55,055 bases of DNA from Planctomycetota bacterium (lineage in GTDB: Bacteria > Planctomycetota > Phycisphaerae > Phycisphaerales > UBA1924): positions 1 to 55,055 of the forward strand of contig RFGH01000136.1 in the NCBI GenBank assembly GCA_003696675.1. Direction: 5' to 3'. Below the pieces are notes generated by a model, which saw nothing but the letters and a program-made list of their open reading frames with translations, was not told where the DNA came from and searched no databases. Below, in pieces: positions 33,646 to 41,720 of this stretch; position 1 is the stretch's first letter; each line of letters begins with the position of its first letter. The position numbers and the translations under genes are program-made.

Positions 33646-35658
33646 ATGCCCCGCGACATCCCAGTCGGAAACGGCGACCTCCTGATCACCTTCGATGGGC
33701 ACTACCGTGTCCGGGACATCTACTTCCCCAGAGTCGGTCGGTACAACCACACGGACGGGCATGTCCAGCGCTTCGGCGTGTGGGCGGACGGGCGGTTCGC
33801 CTGGATCGAGGACCACGGCTGGAGCCGCGACCTGCGGTACAAGCCCGACACCATGACCACCGAGGTCCGCCTGGTGCACCAGGGCCTGGGGCTTGAGATC
33901 CTCTCCTGCGACACGGTGGACTATCACGAGCCGGTGTACTTCCGTCGGTGTGTTGTGCGCGACCTGGCGGGCAAGACACGGGATGTTCGGATCTTCTTCC
34001 ACCTCGACCTGTCGATCAACGGCTCGCCGGTAGGTGATACGGCCAACTACGACCCGTCGACCTCGGCCGTGGTTCTGTACAAGGACGATTCGTACTTCCT
34101 GGTCAACGCGTGCGACCAGCACAAGTGCGGCATCGACCACTGGGCCATCGGGGCCAAGCGGGTCGGCGGGGCGGAGGGCACCTGGCGCGACGCGGAGGAC
34201 GGCCAGCTGGGGCGCAACGCCATCAGCCAAGGCTCGGTGGACGCCACGGTGGGCTTCAACCTGCAACTGCCGCCCAATGGACAGGCCTATGTGACGAGCT
34301 GGATCGCCTGCGGGCATTCCTACGACCAAGTCAAAGCGCTCAATCAGCGGATCTGGGAGAAAGGCCCGGACAGGCTGATCGCCCGCTCGGAGGCGTACTG
34401 GAAACTGTGGTCCCGGAAAGAGCCGATCGATACCACCCCCTTGCCAGAGCCCATCCGCGACCTGTTCTATCGCAGCCAGCTGATCCTGCGGACGCAGATC
34501 GACAACGGCGGGGCGATCATCGCGGCCAACGACAGCGACATCACCCACTTCGCGGGAGACCACTACTCCTACTGCTGGATGCGTGACGGCGCCCTGGTGG
34601 CGCACAGTCTGATCCTGGCGGGGCAGAGCGAGCTGAGCCGGTCGTTCTTCCGCTTCGCGCAGCGGTGCCTGGCGGGGAACAGTTACTTCCTGCACAAGTA
34701 CACGCCCGAGGGGCACCTCGCCTCTTCGTGGCACCCGTGGATGATCGACGGGCAGAAAGTGCTGCCAATCCAGCAGGACGAAACCGCGCTGACCCTGTGG
34801 GCGCTGCGCCAACACTACGAGCAGTTCCGCGATGTGGAGTTCGTCAAGGGGCTGTACCAGGACTTGGTGATCCGCCCGGCGGAGTGGATGCTCCAGCACC
34901 GCGACCACCACGGGCTGCCGCTGCCGAGCTGGGACCTGTGGGAGGAACGCCGCGGGGTGCACACCTTCACCGTCGCGTCGACCATCGGCGCGCTGCACGC
35001 GGCGGCGGCGTTCGCCCGCGACTTCGGCGAGCCGGACCGGGCGGCGGCGTACCGGGAGGGCGCCGAGCGGATGAAGGGCGCGCTGCGCCGGCACATGTGG
35101 CACCCCGAGCGGCGGATGTTCGCCCGGATGGCCGTGCCGCTGGAGGACGGGACCTACCGCCTGGACATGACCCGTGACAGCGCGAACTTCGCCCTGTTCG
35201 CGATCGGCGGGTTCGACCCCAAGGACCCCGCCGTGCGGGACGAGATGAACTCGCTGCGCGACCGCCTGTGGGTCAAGACCTCCGTGGGCGGGTGCGCCCG
35301 CTACGAGCGGGACTACTACCACCAGGTCGAGAGCCAGAAGACCGACGATGTGCCGGGCAACCCGTGGGTGATCTGCACGCTGTGGCAGGCCCTGTATCAC
35401 ATCGAGGCGGCCGAATCGGTGGAGGAGCTGCGCCTCGCCCTGCCGCTGCTGGAGTGGTGCGTGAAGCGCGCCCACGCGAGCGGTGTCATGGCCGAGCAGT
35501 TCGATCCGTACACGGGCGCGCCGATCTCGGTGTCGCCGCTGACCTGGTCGCACGCGACCTATGTCACGGTGTGCGTGAAGTACCTGCGCAAGCTCGAGGC
35601 GATCCGCGAAAAGGCCCGCAAGGACCGGGGCGTGGCGGGGCAGCAGACGGCGATCTGA
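33646..35658 (+). CDS. Glycoside hydrolase family 15 protein (glucoamylase-like)
   Basis: 670 residues from ATG at 33646 (MPRDIPVGNGDLLITFD); the open frame upstream has no ribosome site. An N-terminal beta-sandwich (about 1-250) starts with YRVRDIYFPRVGRYNHTDGH, then an (alpha/alpha)6 barrel (about 270-650) carries WMRDGALVAHSL, LPSWDLWEERRGVHTFT (general acid Glu) and MAEQFDPYTGAPISVSPLTWSHA (general base Glu). The enzyme releases glucose from alpha-glucans or trehalose-like sugars by inversion; no signal peptide is present, so it probably acts on intracellular storage glucan. It is convergent with the XRE-cupin gene, stops abutting. Confidence 0.92.
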   Translation: MPRDIPVGNGDLLITFDGHYRVRDIYFPRVGRYNHTDGHVQRFGVWADGRFAWIEDHGWSRDLRYKPDTMTTEVRLVHQGLGLEILSCDTVDYHEPVYFRRCVVRDLAGKTRDVRIFFHLDLSINGSPVGDTANYDPSTSAVVLYKDDSYFLVNACDQHKCGIDHWAIGAKRVGGAEGTWRDAEDGQLGRNAISQGSVDATVGFNLQLPPNGQAYVTSWIACGHSYDQVKALNQRIWEKGPDRLIARSEAYWKLWSRKEPIDTTPLPEPIRDLFYRSQLILRTQIDNGGAIIAANDSDITHFAGDHYSYCWMRDGALVAHSLILAGQSELSRSFFRFAQRCLAGNSYFLHKYTPEGHLASSWHPWMIDGQKVLPIQQDETALTLWALRQHYEQFRDVEFVKGLYQDLVIRPAEWMLQHRDHHGLPLPSWDLWEERRGVHTFTVASTIGALHAAAAFARDFGEPDRAAAYREGAERMKGALRRHMWHPERRMFARMAVPLEDGTYRLDMTRDSANFALFAIGGFDPKDPAVRDEMNSLRDRLWVKTSVGGCARYERDYYHQVESQKTDDVPGNPWVICTLWQALYHIEAAESVEELRLALPLLEWCVKRAHASGVMAEQFDPYTGAPISVSPLTWSHATYVTVCVKYLRKLEAIREKARKDRGVAGQQTAI

Positions 35659-36270
35659 TCAGGCGTGCCCTCGGTCGGCATCGGTCGGCGCACGCATGGG
35701 GCGCATCACGGCCGGTCGCCCCCGGTGCGATGAATCGAGCACGACGAACACGCGTGTGGGCTGTTCGCTGATGTTCGAGAAGAGATGGTCGGCATCGGCG
35801 GGGAAGTTCACGCTCTCGAGCGGGCCGAGTTCAACCACTTCGCCGCCGCGGACGACCTCGATGCGGATGCGTCCTTCGATGCAGGTGGCGTGCTCGATCA
35901 CGCCCGATCCGTCGGCGTTCCAGAAGACTTCGGCGCCGGGTGGGAACACGAACATCAGGACCTGCACCCCGTGCTGGACCATCGGCGGGCTGAGCAGGTG
36001 CCGTTCGACGCCGTTGGTGGGATCGATAAGCAGCTTGCATCGGGCATCATCGAGCTTCTCGAAGCGGACATCCGGCTCCACATCGAGCAGGTCGGAGAGC
36101 TGGCAATCGAGCCCGCCCGCGATGGAGCAGGCGACCCGGAGGGTGGGGTTTTTTTTACCGGTCTCGATCTCGCTGAGCATGGCCTTTGAGACATCGGCCA
36201 GGTCGGCGAGATCGCCGAGGGAGAGCCCCATCTCTGTTCGCCGACGCCGGACTGCCTCACCGAACTCCAT
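35659..36270 (-). CDS. XRE family transcriptional regulator with cupin domain
   Basis: 203 residues. The N-terminal helix-turn-helix (about 5-60) reads RRTEMGLSLGDLADLADVSKAMLSEIETGKKNPTL in pattern, typical XRE. The C-terminal cupin (about 100-185) has FVFPPGAEVFWNADGSGVIEHATCIEGRIRIEV and FPADADHLFSNISE; the His of EHAT and DHLF may hold metal or ligand. Such regulators control amine, amino acid or sugar genes after sensing a small molecule. GAGAGG precedes the start. Three GCGAAC motifs upstream (36301-36369) could be its own operators. It is convergent with the GH15 gene; regulation of that gene is only a possibility. Confidence 0.88.
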   Translation of the reverse strand: MEFGEAVRRRRTEMGLSLGDLADLADVSKAMLSEIETGKKNPTLRVACSIAGGLDCQLSDLLDVEPDVRFEKLDDARCKLLIDPTNGVERHLLSPPMVQHGVQVLMFVFPPGAEVFWNADGSGVIEHATCIEGRIRIEVVRGGEVVELGPLESVNFPADADHLFSNISEQPTRVFVVLDSSHRGRPAVMRPMRAPTDADRGHA

Positions 36271-36300
36271 CCAAACCTCTCGGGTAAACCCCGCAATATC

Positions 36301-36369
36301 GTTCGCGATGACGAATTTTCACGCGATCAGCGAACATTTCTGAGCCGAATAGTGTATGCTATAGCGAAC
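36301..36369. promoter_or_regulatory. Cluster of GCGAAC motifs, possible operators
   Basis: GTTCGC at 36301-36306 (inverted), GCGAAC at 36330-36335 and GCGAAC at 36364-36369, the last within a near-palindrome ATAGTGT...ACACTCTAT. They lie between the divergent XRE-cupin gene and the small membrane peptide gene, on a locally AT-rich stretch that also has TATGCT. Binding by the XRE protein is inference. Confidence 0.4.
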
Positions 36370-36443
36370 ACTCTATCACGGTCGGGTGTTCTGAGCCAGT
36401 CGAGACCGTCCATCACATTCCGGCTTGGCCGTCGAGGTGTGTC

Positions 36444-36566
36444 ATGCGCAAGCACTTGTGCATTGGGTACTGGTCCGCGTTCCCTTCGCGTGAGGAATCC
36501 CTGGTCTGGGCGATCGCGGGTCTGGCAGTGGGGTCGCTATTGATCGCTGCCTCAATCATGCTCTAA
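36444..36566 (+). CDS. 40-residue single-pass membrane peptide
   Basis: ATG at 36444 to TAA at 36564-36566, 40 codons, with GAGGTG 7 nt upstream. The peptide starts MRKHLCIGYW, has a polar SAFPSREES stretch, and ends with one hydrophobic helix (VWAIAGLAVGSLLIAASIML) reaching the C-terminus. The composition (basic start, clear membrane helix, stop right after) and a good ribosome site argue for a real gene, though no homologue is known to me. It is divergent from the XRE-cupin regulator, 173 nt between starts, with GCGAAC repeats between. It could be a C-terminally anchored small regulatory peptide. Confidence 0.55.
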   Translation: MRKHLCIGYWSAFPSREESLVWAIAGLAVGSLLIAASIML

Positions 36567-36575
36567 GCGAGACGG

Positions 36576-36845
36576 TTACTGGGCCAGCTTGCCCGCCAGG
36601 CGGCCGAGGGCCTCGATGTCGCGTCGGGCGAGTACGGTGCGGACCTCGGCGGGATTGAGCTTGGTGCGGGCGAGTGCCTGCTCGGCCCGCTTCCAGAGCC
36701 GGGCGAGCTTCTTCTCGTCTCCGCCGGCGAGCGCCATGTCCGAGACGATCTCGGCAAGGCGGGTGGCGATGATGGTGTCCTCGTTCTGGTAGTAGCGGTC
36801 GATGATCTTCCGCTGCGTACGCGAGTATTCCTGTCCGCCGGCCAT
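36576..36845 (-). CDS. Small helical protein, unknown function
   Basis: 89 residues from ATG at 36845, with GAGGA upstream. Soluble, charged and helical (YSRTQRKIIDRYYQNEDTI, DEKKLARLWKRAEQAL, RRDIEALGRLAGKLAQ). I do not recognise the family; the style is that of a conserved planctomycete protein. It is the last gene of the purM-corA operon, 8 nt after the CorA-like gene. Confidence 0.7.
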   Translation of the reverse strand: MAGGQEYSRTQRKIIDRYYQNEDTIIATRLAEIVSDMALAGGDEKKLARLWKRAEQALARTKLNPAEVRTVLARRDIEALGRLAGKLAQ

Positions 36846-36853
36846 GGGTGTCC

Positions 36854-37900
36854 TCACTTCAGATTCGACATCTTCCATCCGAACACGGCAAGACCCGCGC
36901 CGACCATAAAAATGATGCCGGTGACCGCCCAGAAACCCATCGGGCCGTCGGCGAAGGGCAGGCCCTCGGTGTTCATGCCCCACATCGACGCGACCAGGCC
37001 CATGGGCAGGAAGATGGTGGCCACGATGGTCAGCCCGGTGCTGATGCGGTTCATCCGCTCGTCAAGCCGGGCGTGGAGCTCTTCATGGGCAAAGCCGGCG
37101 CGGGTGATGAGTTCCTCGATGTCTTCCAGCACGCGGGCGACCCGCTCGGCCTTGGCACGCAGGCGGAGCCTTTCCTTCCTCGTGACCCAGGCGGGCAGTT
37201 CAGCGCCGGCGTGCATGAGGAGGTCTCGCTGGGGGGCCAGGTAGCGGCGCAGGCGGATGGCGCTGCGTCGGACTTCGCCGATCTCCCAGCGGATCTTGCG
37301 GAGGTCGGCCTCTTCCAGCCGGTCCTCGGCTCGGTCGAGATCGGCTTCGAGCTCGTCGACGACCGGGTCGACGCGGTCGATGAGGGCCGCGGTGAGCAGA
37401 ATGACCAGATCGATCGAACCGGTCGCACCGGTGCCTTTGAGCAGGGCGTCGCGCATGGCCCCCGCCGCCATGACCTTTCGTCGGCGAAGCGAGATGACCC
37501 GGTGCTGGTCCACCCACAGCCGGATCGAGACCATGTTCTCAGGGTCTGCGTTGGGGTTGAGGTTGACGCTGCGGAGGATGAGCACGAAGCCCTCGGGGTG
37601 GGACTCGTCGGCAGGGAAATGGACGAACTTGGGGCGGGGGTCTTCGACAAGCAGCATCTCCGCTGCCTGCTCGGGGACACGGGCGGTCTCGGTCAGCCAC
37701 TGCTGGACCCCGGGGGCGGACCGATTCATGTGGATCCAGATATCGCCCTGGCCCTTGTCTCCCAAGGGGTCGGCGTCGATCTCGGGCCAGCCGAGCTTGG
37801 CCCCCCCGCCGCGTCCGTCCATGCGAAAGCCGTGGACCAGTCCGCCGCGGTAGCCGAGGGTCTCGTCAACGATGTCGCGTTGCTCGAGGTCGATGCCCAT
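36854..37900 (-). CDS. CorA/ZntB family divalent cation transporter
   Basis: 348 residues. The cytoplasmic N-terminal domain (about 1-285) is followed by two C-terminal membrane helices. The pore signature GMN is intact in ASMWGMNTEG, after TGLTIVATIFLPMGLVASMW and before FWAVTGIIFMVGAGLAVFGW. A long helical stalk (RVDPVVDELEADLDRAEDRL onward) is typical. The periplasmic loop after GMN is TEGLPFADGPMGFWA; ZntB-type proteins share this pattern, so Zn2+ rather than Mg2+ is possible. It lies 23 nt after purM, an unusual partner. Confidence 0.9.
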   Translation of the reverse strand: MGIDLEQRDIVDETLGYRGGLVHGFRMDGRGGGAKLGWPEIDADPLGDKGQGDIWIHMNRSAPGVQQWLTETARVPEQAAEMLLVEDPRPKFVHFPADESHPEGFVLILRSVNLNPNADPENMVSIRLWVDQHRVISLRRRKVMAAGAMRDALLKGTGATGSIDLVILLTAALIDRVDPVVDELEADLDRAEDRLEEADLRKIRWEIGEVRRSAIRLRRYLAPQRDLLMHAGAELPAWVTRKERLRLRAKAERVARVLEDIEELITRAGFAHEELHARLDERMNRISTGLTIVATIFLPMGLVASMWGMNTEGLPFADGPMGFWAVTGIIFMVGAGLAVFGWKMSNLK

Positions 37901-37923
37901 GCGCTGCGGCCCTTCCTGGACGG

Positions 37924-39009
37924 TCAGCCCTTGATCTTCACGCGGCCCTTGCCCTTGACCACCTTGCCGAGCCGGAAGACGGTCTCGCCCATCCTCTCGA
38001 GCCGGCGGGCGACCGCGTCGGCGAAGGTCGGGCGGACGATCAGGCAGTAGCCGACACCCATGTTGAAGACCCGGTCCATCTCATCGGGGTCGATGTTGCC
38101 GTGCTTCTGGAGGAACTCGAACACGGGGGGCACGGTCCAGGACTTGCGGTCGAGAACGGCGTCGACGCCGTCGTGGAGGGCCCGCTCGAGGTTGCCTGCC
38201 AGCCCGCCGCCGGTGATGTGGGCCATGCCCGTGATGATCTTCTTGACCTTGTACTGCCGCTGCAGGCGGACGATGGGCTCGACATAGATCCGGGTCGGCT
38301 CGAGCAGGACCTCACCCAGGGTTCGGTCGGGATCGAGTTCAGGATAAACCCTGTCGAGCCTGAGCTTGGCGTGCTTCACCACCGCCCGGACCAGCGAGTA
38401 GCCGTTGGAGTGGACGCCCGAGGACGCCAGCCCGAGGACCACATCGCCCGGCTCGACCCGGGTGGGGTCCATGGCCCGCTTGAGCTCGACGACCCCCACG
38501 GCAAAGCCGGCGAGGTCGTAGTCGCCGGGCTTGTAGAGGTCGTTCATCTCGGCCGTCTCGCCGCCGAGAAGGGCGCACCCGGCTTGTCGGCAGCCCTCGC
38601 TGACACCCTGGAGAATGGCGAAGAGGACCTTCTGATCCACCTTGTTCACGGCCACATAGTCCAGGAACAGCAGAGGCTCGCCGCCTTGGACGATCAGATC
38701 GTTGACGCTCATGGCCACGAGGTCGATGCCGACGGTGTCGTGCTTGCCCATCTCGACGGCCAGATGGACCTTGGTGCCCACGCCGTCGCAGCAGGCCAGC
38801 AGGACCGGGTCCTTATAGTTGTGCTTGAAGAGCTGCTCGTTGTAGTCCAGGCGGAGCAGCCCGGCGAAGCCCCCCGGGTTCGGGATGACCCGCTGCCCGA
38901 AGGTGCGTCGCATCAGAGAGCCGATCGACTCGGCGAACCGGTCGCCCGCCTCGATGTCCACGCCCGAAGCCGCGTAGGTCAGACCGCCGGAAGAGGGTTT
39001 CTTGGCCAT
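37924..39009 (-). CDS. purM: Phosphoribosylformylglycinamidine cyclo-ligase
   Basis: 361 residues. PurM closes the imidazole ring (FGAM to AIR, ATP-dependent) in de novo purine synthesis. Family blocks are [13 protein letters not shown] at the start, [64 protein letters not shown] and [16 protein letters not shown]. Length is normal. It begins a minus-strand operon with a CorA-like transporter and a small helical protein, and is divergent from metK (124 nt between starts). Confidence 0.96.
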   Translation of the reverse strand: MAKKPSSGGLTYAASGVDIEAGDRFAESIGSLMRRTFGQRVIPNPGGFAGLLRLDYNEQLFKHNYKDPVLLACCDGVGTKVHLAVEMGKHDTVGIDLVAMSVNDLIVQGGEPLLFLDYVAVNKVDQKVLFAILQGVSEGCRQAGCALLGGETAEMNDLYKPGDYDLAGFAVGVVELKRAMDPTRVEPGDVVLGLASSGVHSNGYSLVRAVVKHAKLRLDRVYPELDPDRTLGEVLLEPTRIYVEPIVRLQRQYKVKKIITGMAHITGGGLAGNLERALHDGVDAVLDRKSWTVPPVFEFLQKHGNIDPDEMDRVFNMGVGYCLIVRPTFADAVARRLERMGETVFRLGKVVKGKGRVKIKG

Positions 39010-39133
39010 GCGGGGGAAGCATAGTCGGGCGGTCTCGGAACGCTGCCAGTGCGGTTGCCCGACCCCTTCACAGGACCTTCAATCCCCCGTCCGCGGCCGC
39101 GGAGCGTGCCGCCAGCCATCCGAAGGAGCCACC

Positions 39134-40345
39134 ATGTCCGAGTCCCGCCTGTTCACCTCCGAATCCGTCTCCATGGGCCACCCGGACAAGGTGTGTGACC
39201 AGATCTCGGACGCGATCCTGGACGCCATGCTGGCCGACGACCCGCACGCCCGTGTCGCCTGCGAGACGATGGTGGCCACTGGGCTGGTGGTTGTGGCGGG
39301 CGAGGTGACGACCACCACCTATGTGGATATCCCCGAGATCGTCCGCCGGACCATCCGCGACATCGGCTACACCTCGGGCGACATGCGGTTCGACTCGGAG
39401 AGCTGCGCCGTGATGGTCGCGCTGAACAAGCAGTCGCCGGACATCGCCCAGGGCGTGGACAAGGAGGGCGCGGGCGACCAGGGCATGATGTTCGGCTTCG
39501 CCTGCCGCGAGACCGAGGAACTCATGCCTCTGCCGATCATGCTCAGCCACAAGCTCGTCCGCCAGCAGGCCCATGTCCGGCGCGAGGGCGACATCCCCGG
39601 GCTGCGTCCCGACGCCAAGAGCCAGGTCACCGTCGAGTATGAGAACGACAAGCCCGTCCGCGTCGACACCGTCGTGCTCTCCACCCAGCACGACGCGACC
39701 TGGAACGAGAAGCAGGGCGAGCTGAAGAAGCAGGTCATCGACAAGATCATCAAGCCCGTGCTCGGCGAGTGGTGGAACCCGGGCATCACGGTCCATGTGA
39801 ACCCGACCGGTCGCTTCGAGATCGGCGGCCCCCACGGCGACGCCGGGCTGACCGGGCGCAAGATCATCGTGGACACCTACGGCGGGCGCGGACGCCACGG
39901 CGGCGGGGCGTTCTCCGGCAAGGACCCGACCAAGGTCGACCGCTCGGCCGCGTACATGGCCCGCTACATCGCCAAGAACATCGTCGCCGCCGATCTGGCC
40001 GACCAGTGCGAGGTGCAGCTGTCCTACGCCATCGGTGTGGCCGAGCCGACCAGCGTGCTGATCGACACCTTCGGCACCGGCAAGGTCAGCGAATCCAAGC
40101 TGGCCGCGGCGGTCCGCGAGGTCTTCCCGCTGACCCCCCGCGGCATCATCGAGTCGCTGGGCCTGCGCAAGCCGATCTTCTCGCCGACCGCCCGCCACGG
40201 GCACTTCGGGCGCAACCCCGGCGAGGTGCAGTACACCAAGCAGGACGGCACGACCATGAAGAACCAGGGCTTCAGTTGGGAGAAGACGGACAAAGCCGCC
40301 GCCCTCCGCGAAGCGGTCGGGCACGGCGCTCACGCGATGGCGTAA
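39134..40345 (+). CDS. metK: S-adenosylmethionine synthetase
   Basis: 403 residues from ATG at 39134 with AAGGAG upstream. It makes SAM from methionine and ATP. Motifs are [68 protein letters not shown] in pattern, and the K+/Mg2+ residues typical of the family. Within the window its product feeds CheR and the FkbM methyltransferase. A terminator (40376-40405) follows, lying within the 3' coding end of the convergent nadD, which it overlaps by 16 nt. I could not recognise a SAM riboswitch in the 124-nt leader. Confidence 0.97.
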   Translation: MSESRLFTSESVSMGHPDKVCDQISDAILDAMLADDPHARVACETMVATGLVVVAGEVTTTTYVDIPEIVRRTIRDIGYTSGDMRFDSESCAVMVALNKQSPDIAQGVDKEGAGDQGMMFGFACRETEELMPLPIMLSHKLVRQQAHVRREGDIPGLRPDAKSQVTVEYENDKPVRVDTVVLSTQHDATWNEKQGELKKQVIDKIIKPVLGEWWNPGITVHVNPTGRFEIGGPHGDAGLTGRKIIVDTYGGRGRHGGGAFSGKDPTKVDRSAAYMARYIAKNIVAADLADQCEVQLSYAIGVAEPTSVLIDTFGTGKVSESKLAAAVREVFPLTPRGIIESLGLRKPIFSPTARHGHFGRNPGEVQYTKQDGTTMKNQGFSWEKTDKAAALREAVGHGAHAMA

Positions 40346-41040
40346 AGCCCACGGTCCAGGATGTACTTCTGAACACCCCGATCAAGCCCCTCGATCGGGG
40401 TTTTTCGTTGGGCGGGGTCGGCGAGCGCGGCGCGGATCGCCGTCGACGAAGCGTTGACCGTGGGGGTCTCAATGAGACGAGACATCCAGTGCGCGATGTC
40501 GGCATCCGACCATGCTCCGGTCGCGGCCATCGCGTCGCGGAATCCGGACTCGCTCTGGTCGCCGCGACGCATGACCAGCGCGTCACGCCAGAACTCGTCG
40601 TACCGATGCCAGCGGTGCATGGCCAAGGCCTGATCGGTCCCGATCAGGAAGGCCCGATCGCGGGCCGCGAAGACGCTCCGTGCGATGGACCAGGTGTCGG
40701 CCCAGTAACTCGGTTGACCGGGGTTCAACGGCGCGTCGGCCAGTTCCTGCGGCCAGATCCACCACCGGCTCTGCCCGCGTAGCCCGATCCGCAGCATCTC
40801 GACCCGGTGGCGGTCGGGCACCGGGGCGGTAGGCTTGTGTGGAGAGCGGGCGGCGGGCACGAACACCACCCACGCGTCCGCGCCGCCCCACCGCCGGGCC
40901 GCCTCGAATGGCAATCCGGCGTGGCCCGTGTGGGGGGGGTCAAAGCTGCCGCCGAAGAACAGCACCCGTTCGGCCCGTGCGACGGGGGACGGCACCGCCG
41001 CGAGATCCGACCGCCGCTGCATCGCTCGGGAATCGCTCAT
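40330..41040 (-). CDS. nadD: Nicotinate-nucleotide adenylyltransferase
   Basis: 236 residues from ATG at 41040 (a further ATG at Met7 is possible). NadD adenylates nicotinate mononucleotide in NAD synthesis. The nucleotidyltransferase motif is [11 protein letters not shown], with [13 protein letters not shown] next and the C-terminal [13 protein letters not shown] in place of the ISSTxIR motif. The start of the common family is near the [12 protein letters not shown] strand, so about 20 N-terminal residues are extra. The last 16 nt overlap the metK 3' end on the other strand. Confidence 0.88.
   Translation of the reverse strand: MSDSRAMQRRSDLAAVPSPVARAERVLFFGGSFDPPHTGHAGLPFEAARRWGGADAWVVFVPAARSPHKPTAPVPDRHRVEMLRIGLRGQSRWWIWPQELADAPLNPGQPSYWADTWSIARSVFAARDRAFLIGTDQALAMHRWHRYDEFWRDALVMRRGDQSESGFRDAMAATGAWSDADIAHWMSRLIETPTVNASSTAIRAALADPAQRKTPIEGLDRGVQKYILDRGLYAIA
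40376..40405 (+). terminator. Rho-independent terminator of metK, inside nadD
   Basis: Stem CCCCGATC/GATCGGGG (40376-40383 with 40393-40400), 9-nt loop, then TTTTT. It lies 31 nt after the metK stop and within the coding region of the convergent nadD. Confidence 0.88.
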
Positions 41041-41068
41041 CGAACCCGATCCTAACCCAACCCCGGGC

Positions 41069-41097
41069 TGGAGTGCCCGGGAATGGTGACCTACAAT
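41069..41097 (+). promoter_or_regulatory. Putative promoter of tRNA-Glu
   Basis: TGGAGT (41069-41074), 17-nt spacer, TACAAT (41092-41097). The -10 is near consensus and the -35 is weak. It ends 16 nt before the mature tRNA. Confidence 0.45.
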
Positions 41098-41113
41098 GGC
41101 GTCGGAAACCTGC

Positions 41114-41188
41114 GGCCCCATCGTCTAGTCTGGTCCAGGACGTTAGGTTTTCATCCTAAAAACACGGGTTCGAATCCCGTTGGGGTCA
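41114..41188 (+). tRNA. tRNA-Glu (anticodon TTC)
   Basis: 75 nt. The acceptor stem GGCCCCA pairs with TGGGGTC (41181-41187), with discriminator A at 41188. The anticodon stem TTAGG/CCTAA encloses TTTTCAT, giving anticodon TTC, which reads GAA and GAG. The T arm ACGGGTTCGAATCCCGT is standard. The D-arm/anticodon-stem junction carries one of the only four ACGT sites in the window. No CCA is encoded. Confidence 0.97.
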
Positions 41189-41190
41189 CT

Positions 41191-41225
41191 GCCGCACCGT
41201 CTCCGGACGGTGCGGCGTCTCTTTT
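41191..41225 (+). terminator. Rho-independent terminator after tRNA-Glu
   Basis: A perfect 11-bp stem (41191-41201 with 41206-41216), loop TCCG, then GTCTCTTTT. It starts 3 nt after the tRNA. Confidence 0.92.
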
Positions 41226-41310
41226 GGCCCGTCCGCCACCAACGGGCGTGGCGCGTCGGGTCGGAGTCCCGTGGTCACGGGGAGGAACGACCTTTCTGCC
41301 CGCGTCCGCG

Positions 41311-41720
41311 GCCACCGCGATCTTCGCCCAGAACGGATCCATCATCGCCACCGATTCCAACTGCTTCGACGGCTGGGGAAATCTCGATGGCGGTTCGGGC
41401 ACCGGCTCGCTCGGGTTCGCGTTTATCGTCGCGGATCCGATGTTCGCCGACGCGGGCGCGAACGACTTCCAGGTGATGCCGGGATCGCCGGTGATCGAGG
41501 CGGGCGACTCGAACCAGATCTCACCGTTCGGGCTGACGGAGGACATCGCCGGGCTGGCGCGTGTGTCTGACGATCCGGACACTGCCAACACCGGCGTCGG
41601 GTTCGAACCGGTAGACATGGGCGCTCACGAGTTCGGGCCGGACAATCCGGGCTGCCGGTTCGCCGACCTCGCCGAGCCCTACGGCATGCCGGGCCTGTTC
41701 GTGATCCGGGGGCAACTCGG
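41311..41720 (+). pseudogene. Fragment of a secreted beta-helix (choice-of-anchor Q type) protein
   Basis: The plus frame reads like the C-terminal end of planctomycete beta-helix exoproteins: DPMFADAGANDFQVMPGSP, VIEAGDSN, then DMGAHEF, followed by CRFADLAEPYG, the start of a GC-type dockerin module (compare ADVALPYGVLNFFD in the gene at 54311). No in-frame start codon with a ribosome site precedes it; the reading frame enters from the tRNA terminator region. The conserved part stops where the convergent M14 gene begins. It is therefore a 5'- and 3'-truncated remnant just downstream of a tRNA. Confidence 0.6.

Noticed and set aside
36352..36543. A 63-codon plus frame overlapping the small membrane peptide gene
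   Set aside because: It is Arg/Ser-rich with no ribosome site. The other frame (36444-36566) has a good site and a clear membrane helix.
36571..36580. Possible terminator between the small peptide gene and the convergent unknown gene
   Set aside because: Only 9 bases separate the stops and no stem with a T-tract could be drawn.
39010..39133. Possible SAM or SAH riboswitch ahead of metK
   Set aside because: I could fit no known SAM-I, SAM-II, SAM/SAH or SAH core to the 124-nt leader; only short unpaired similarities remain.
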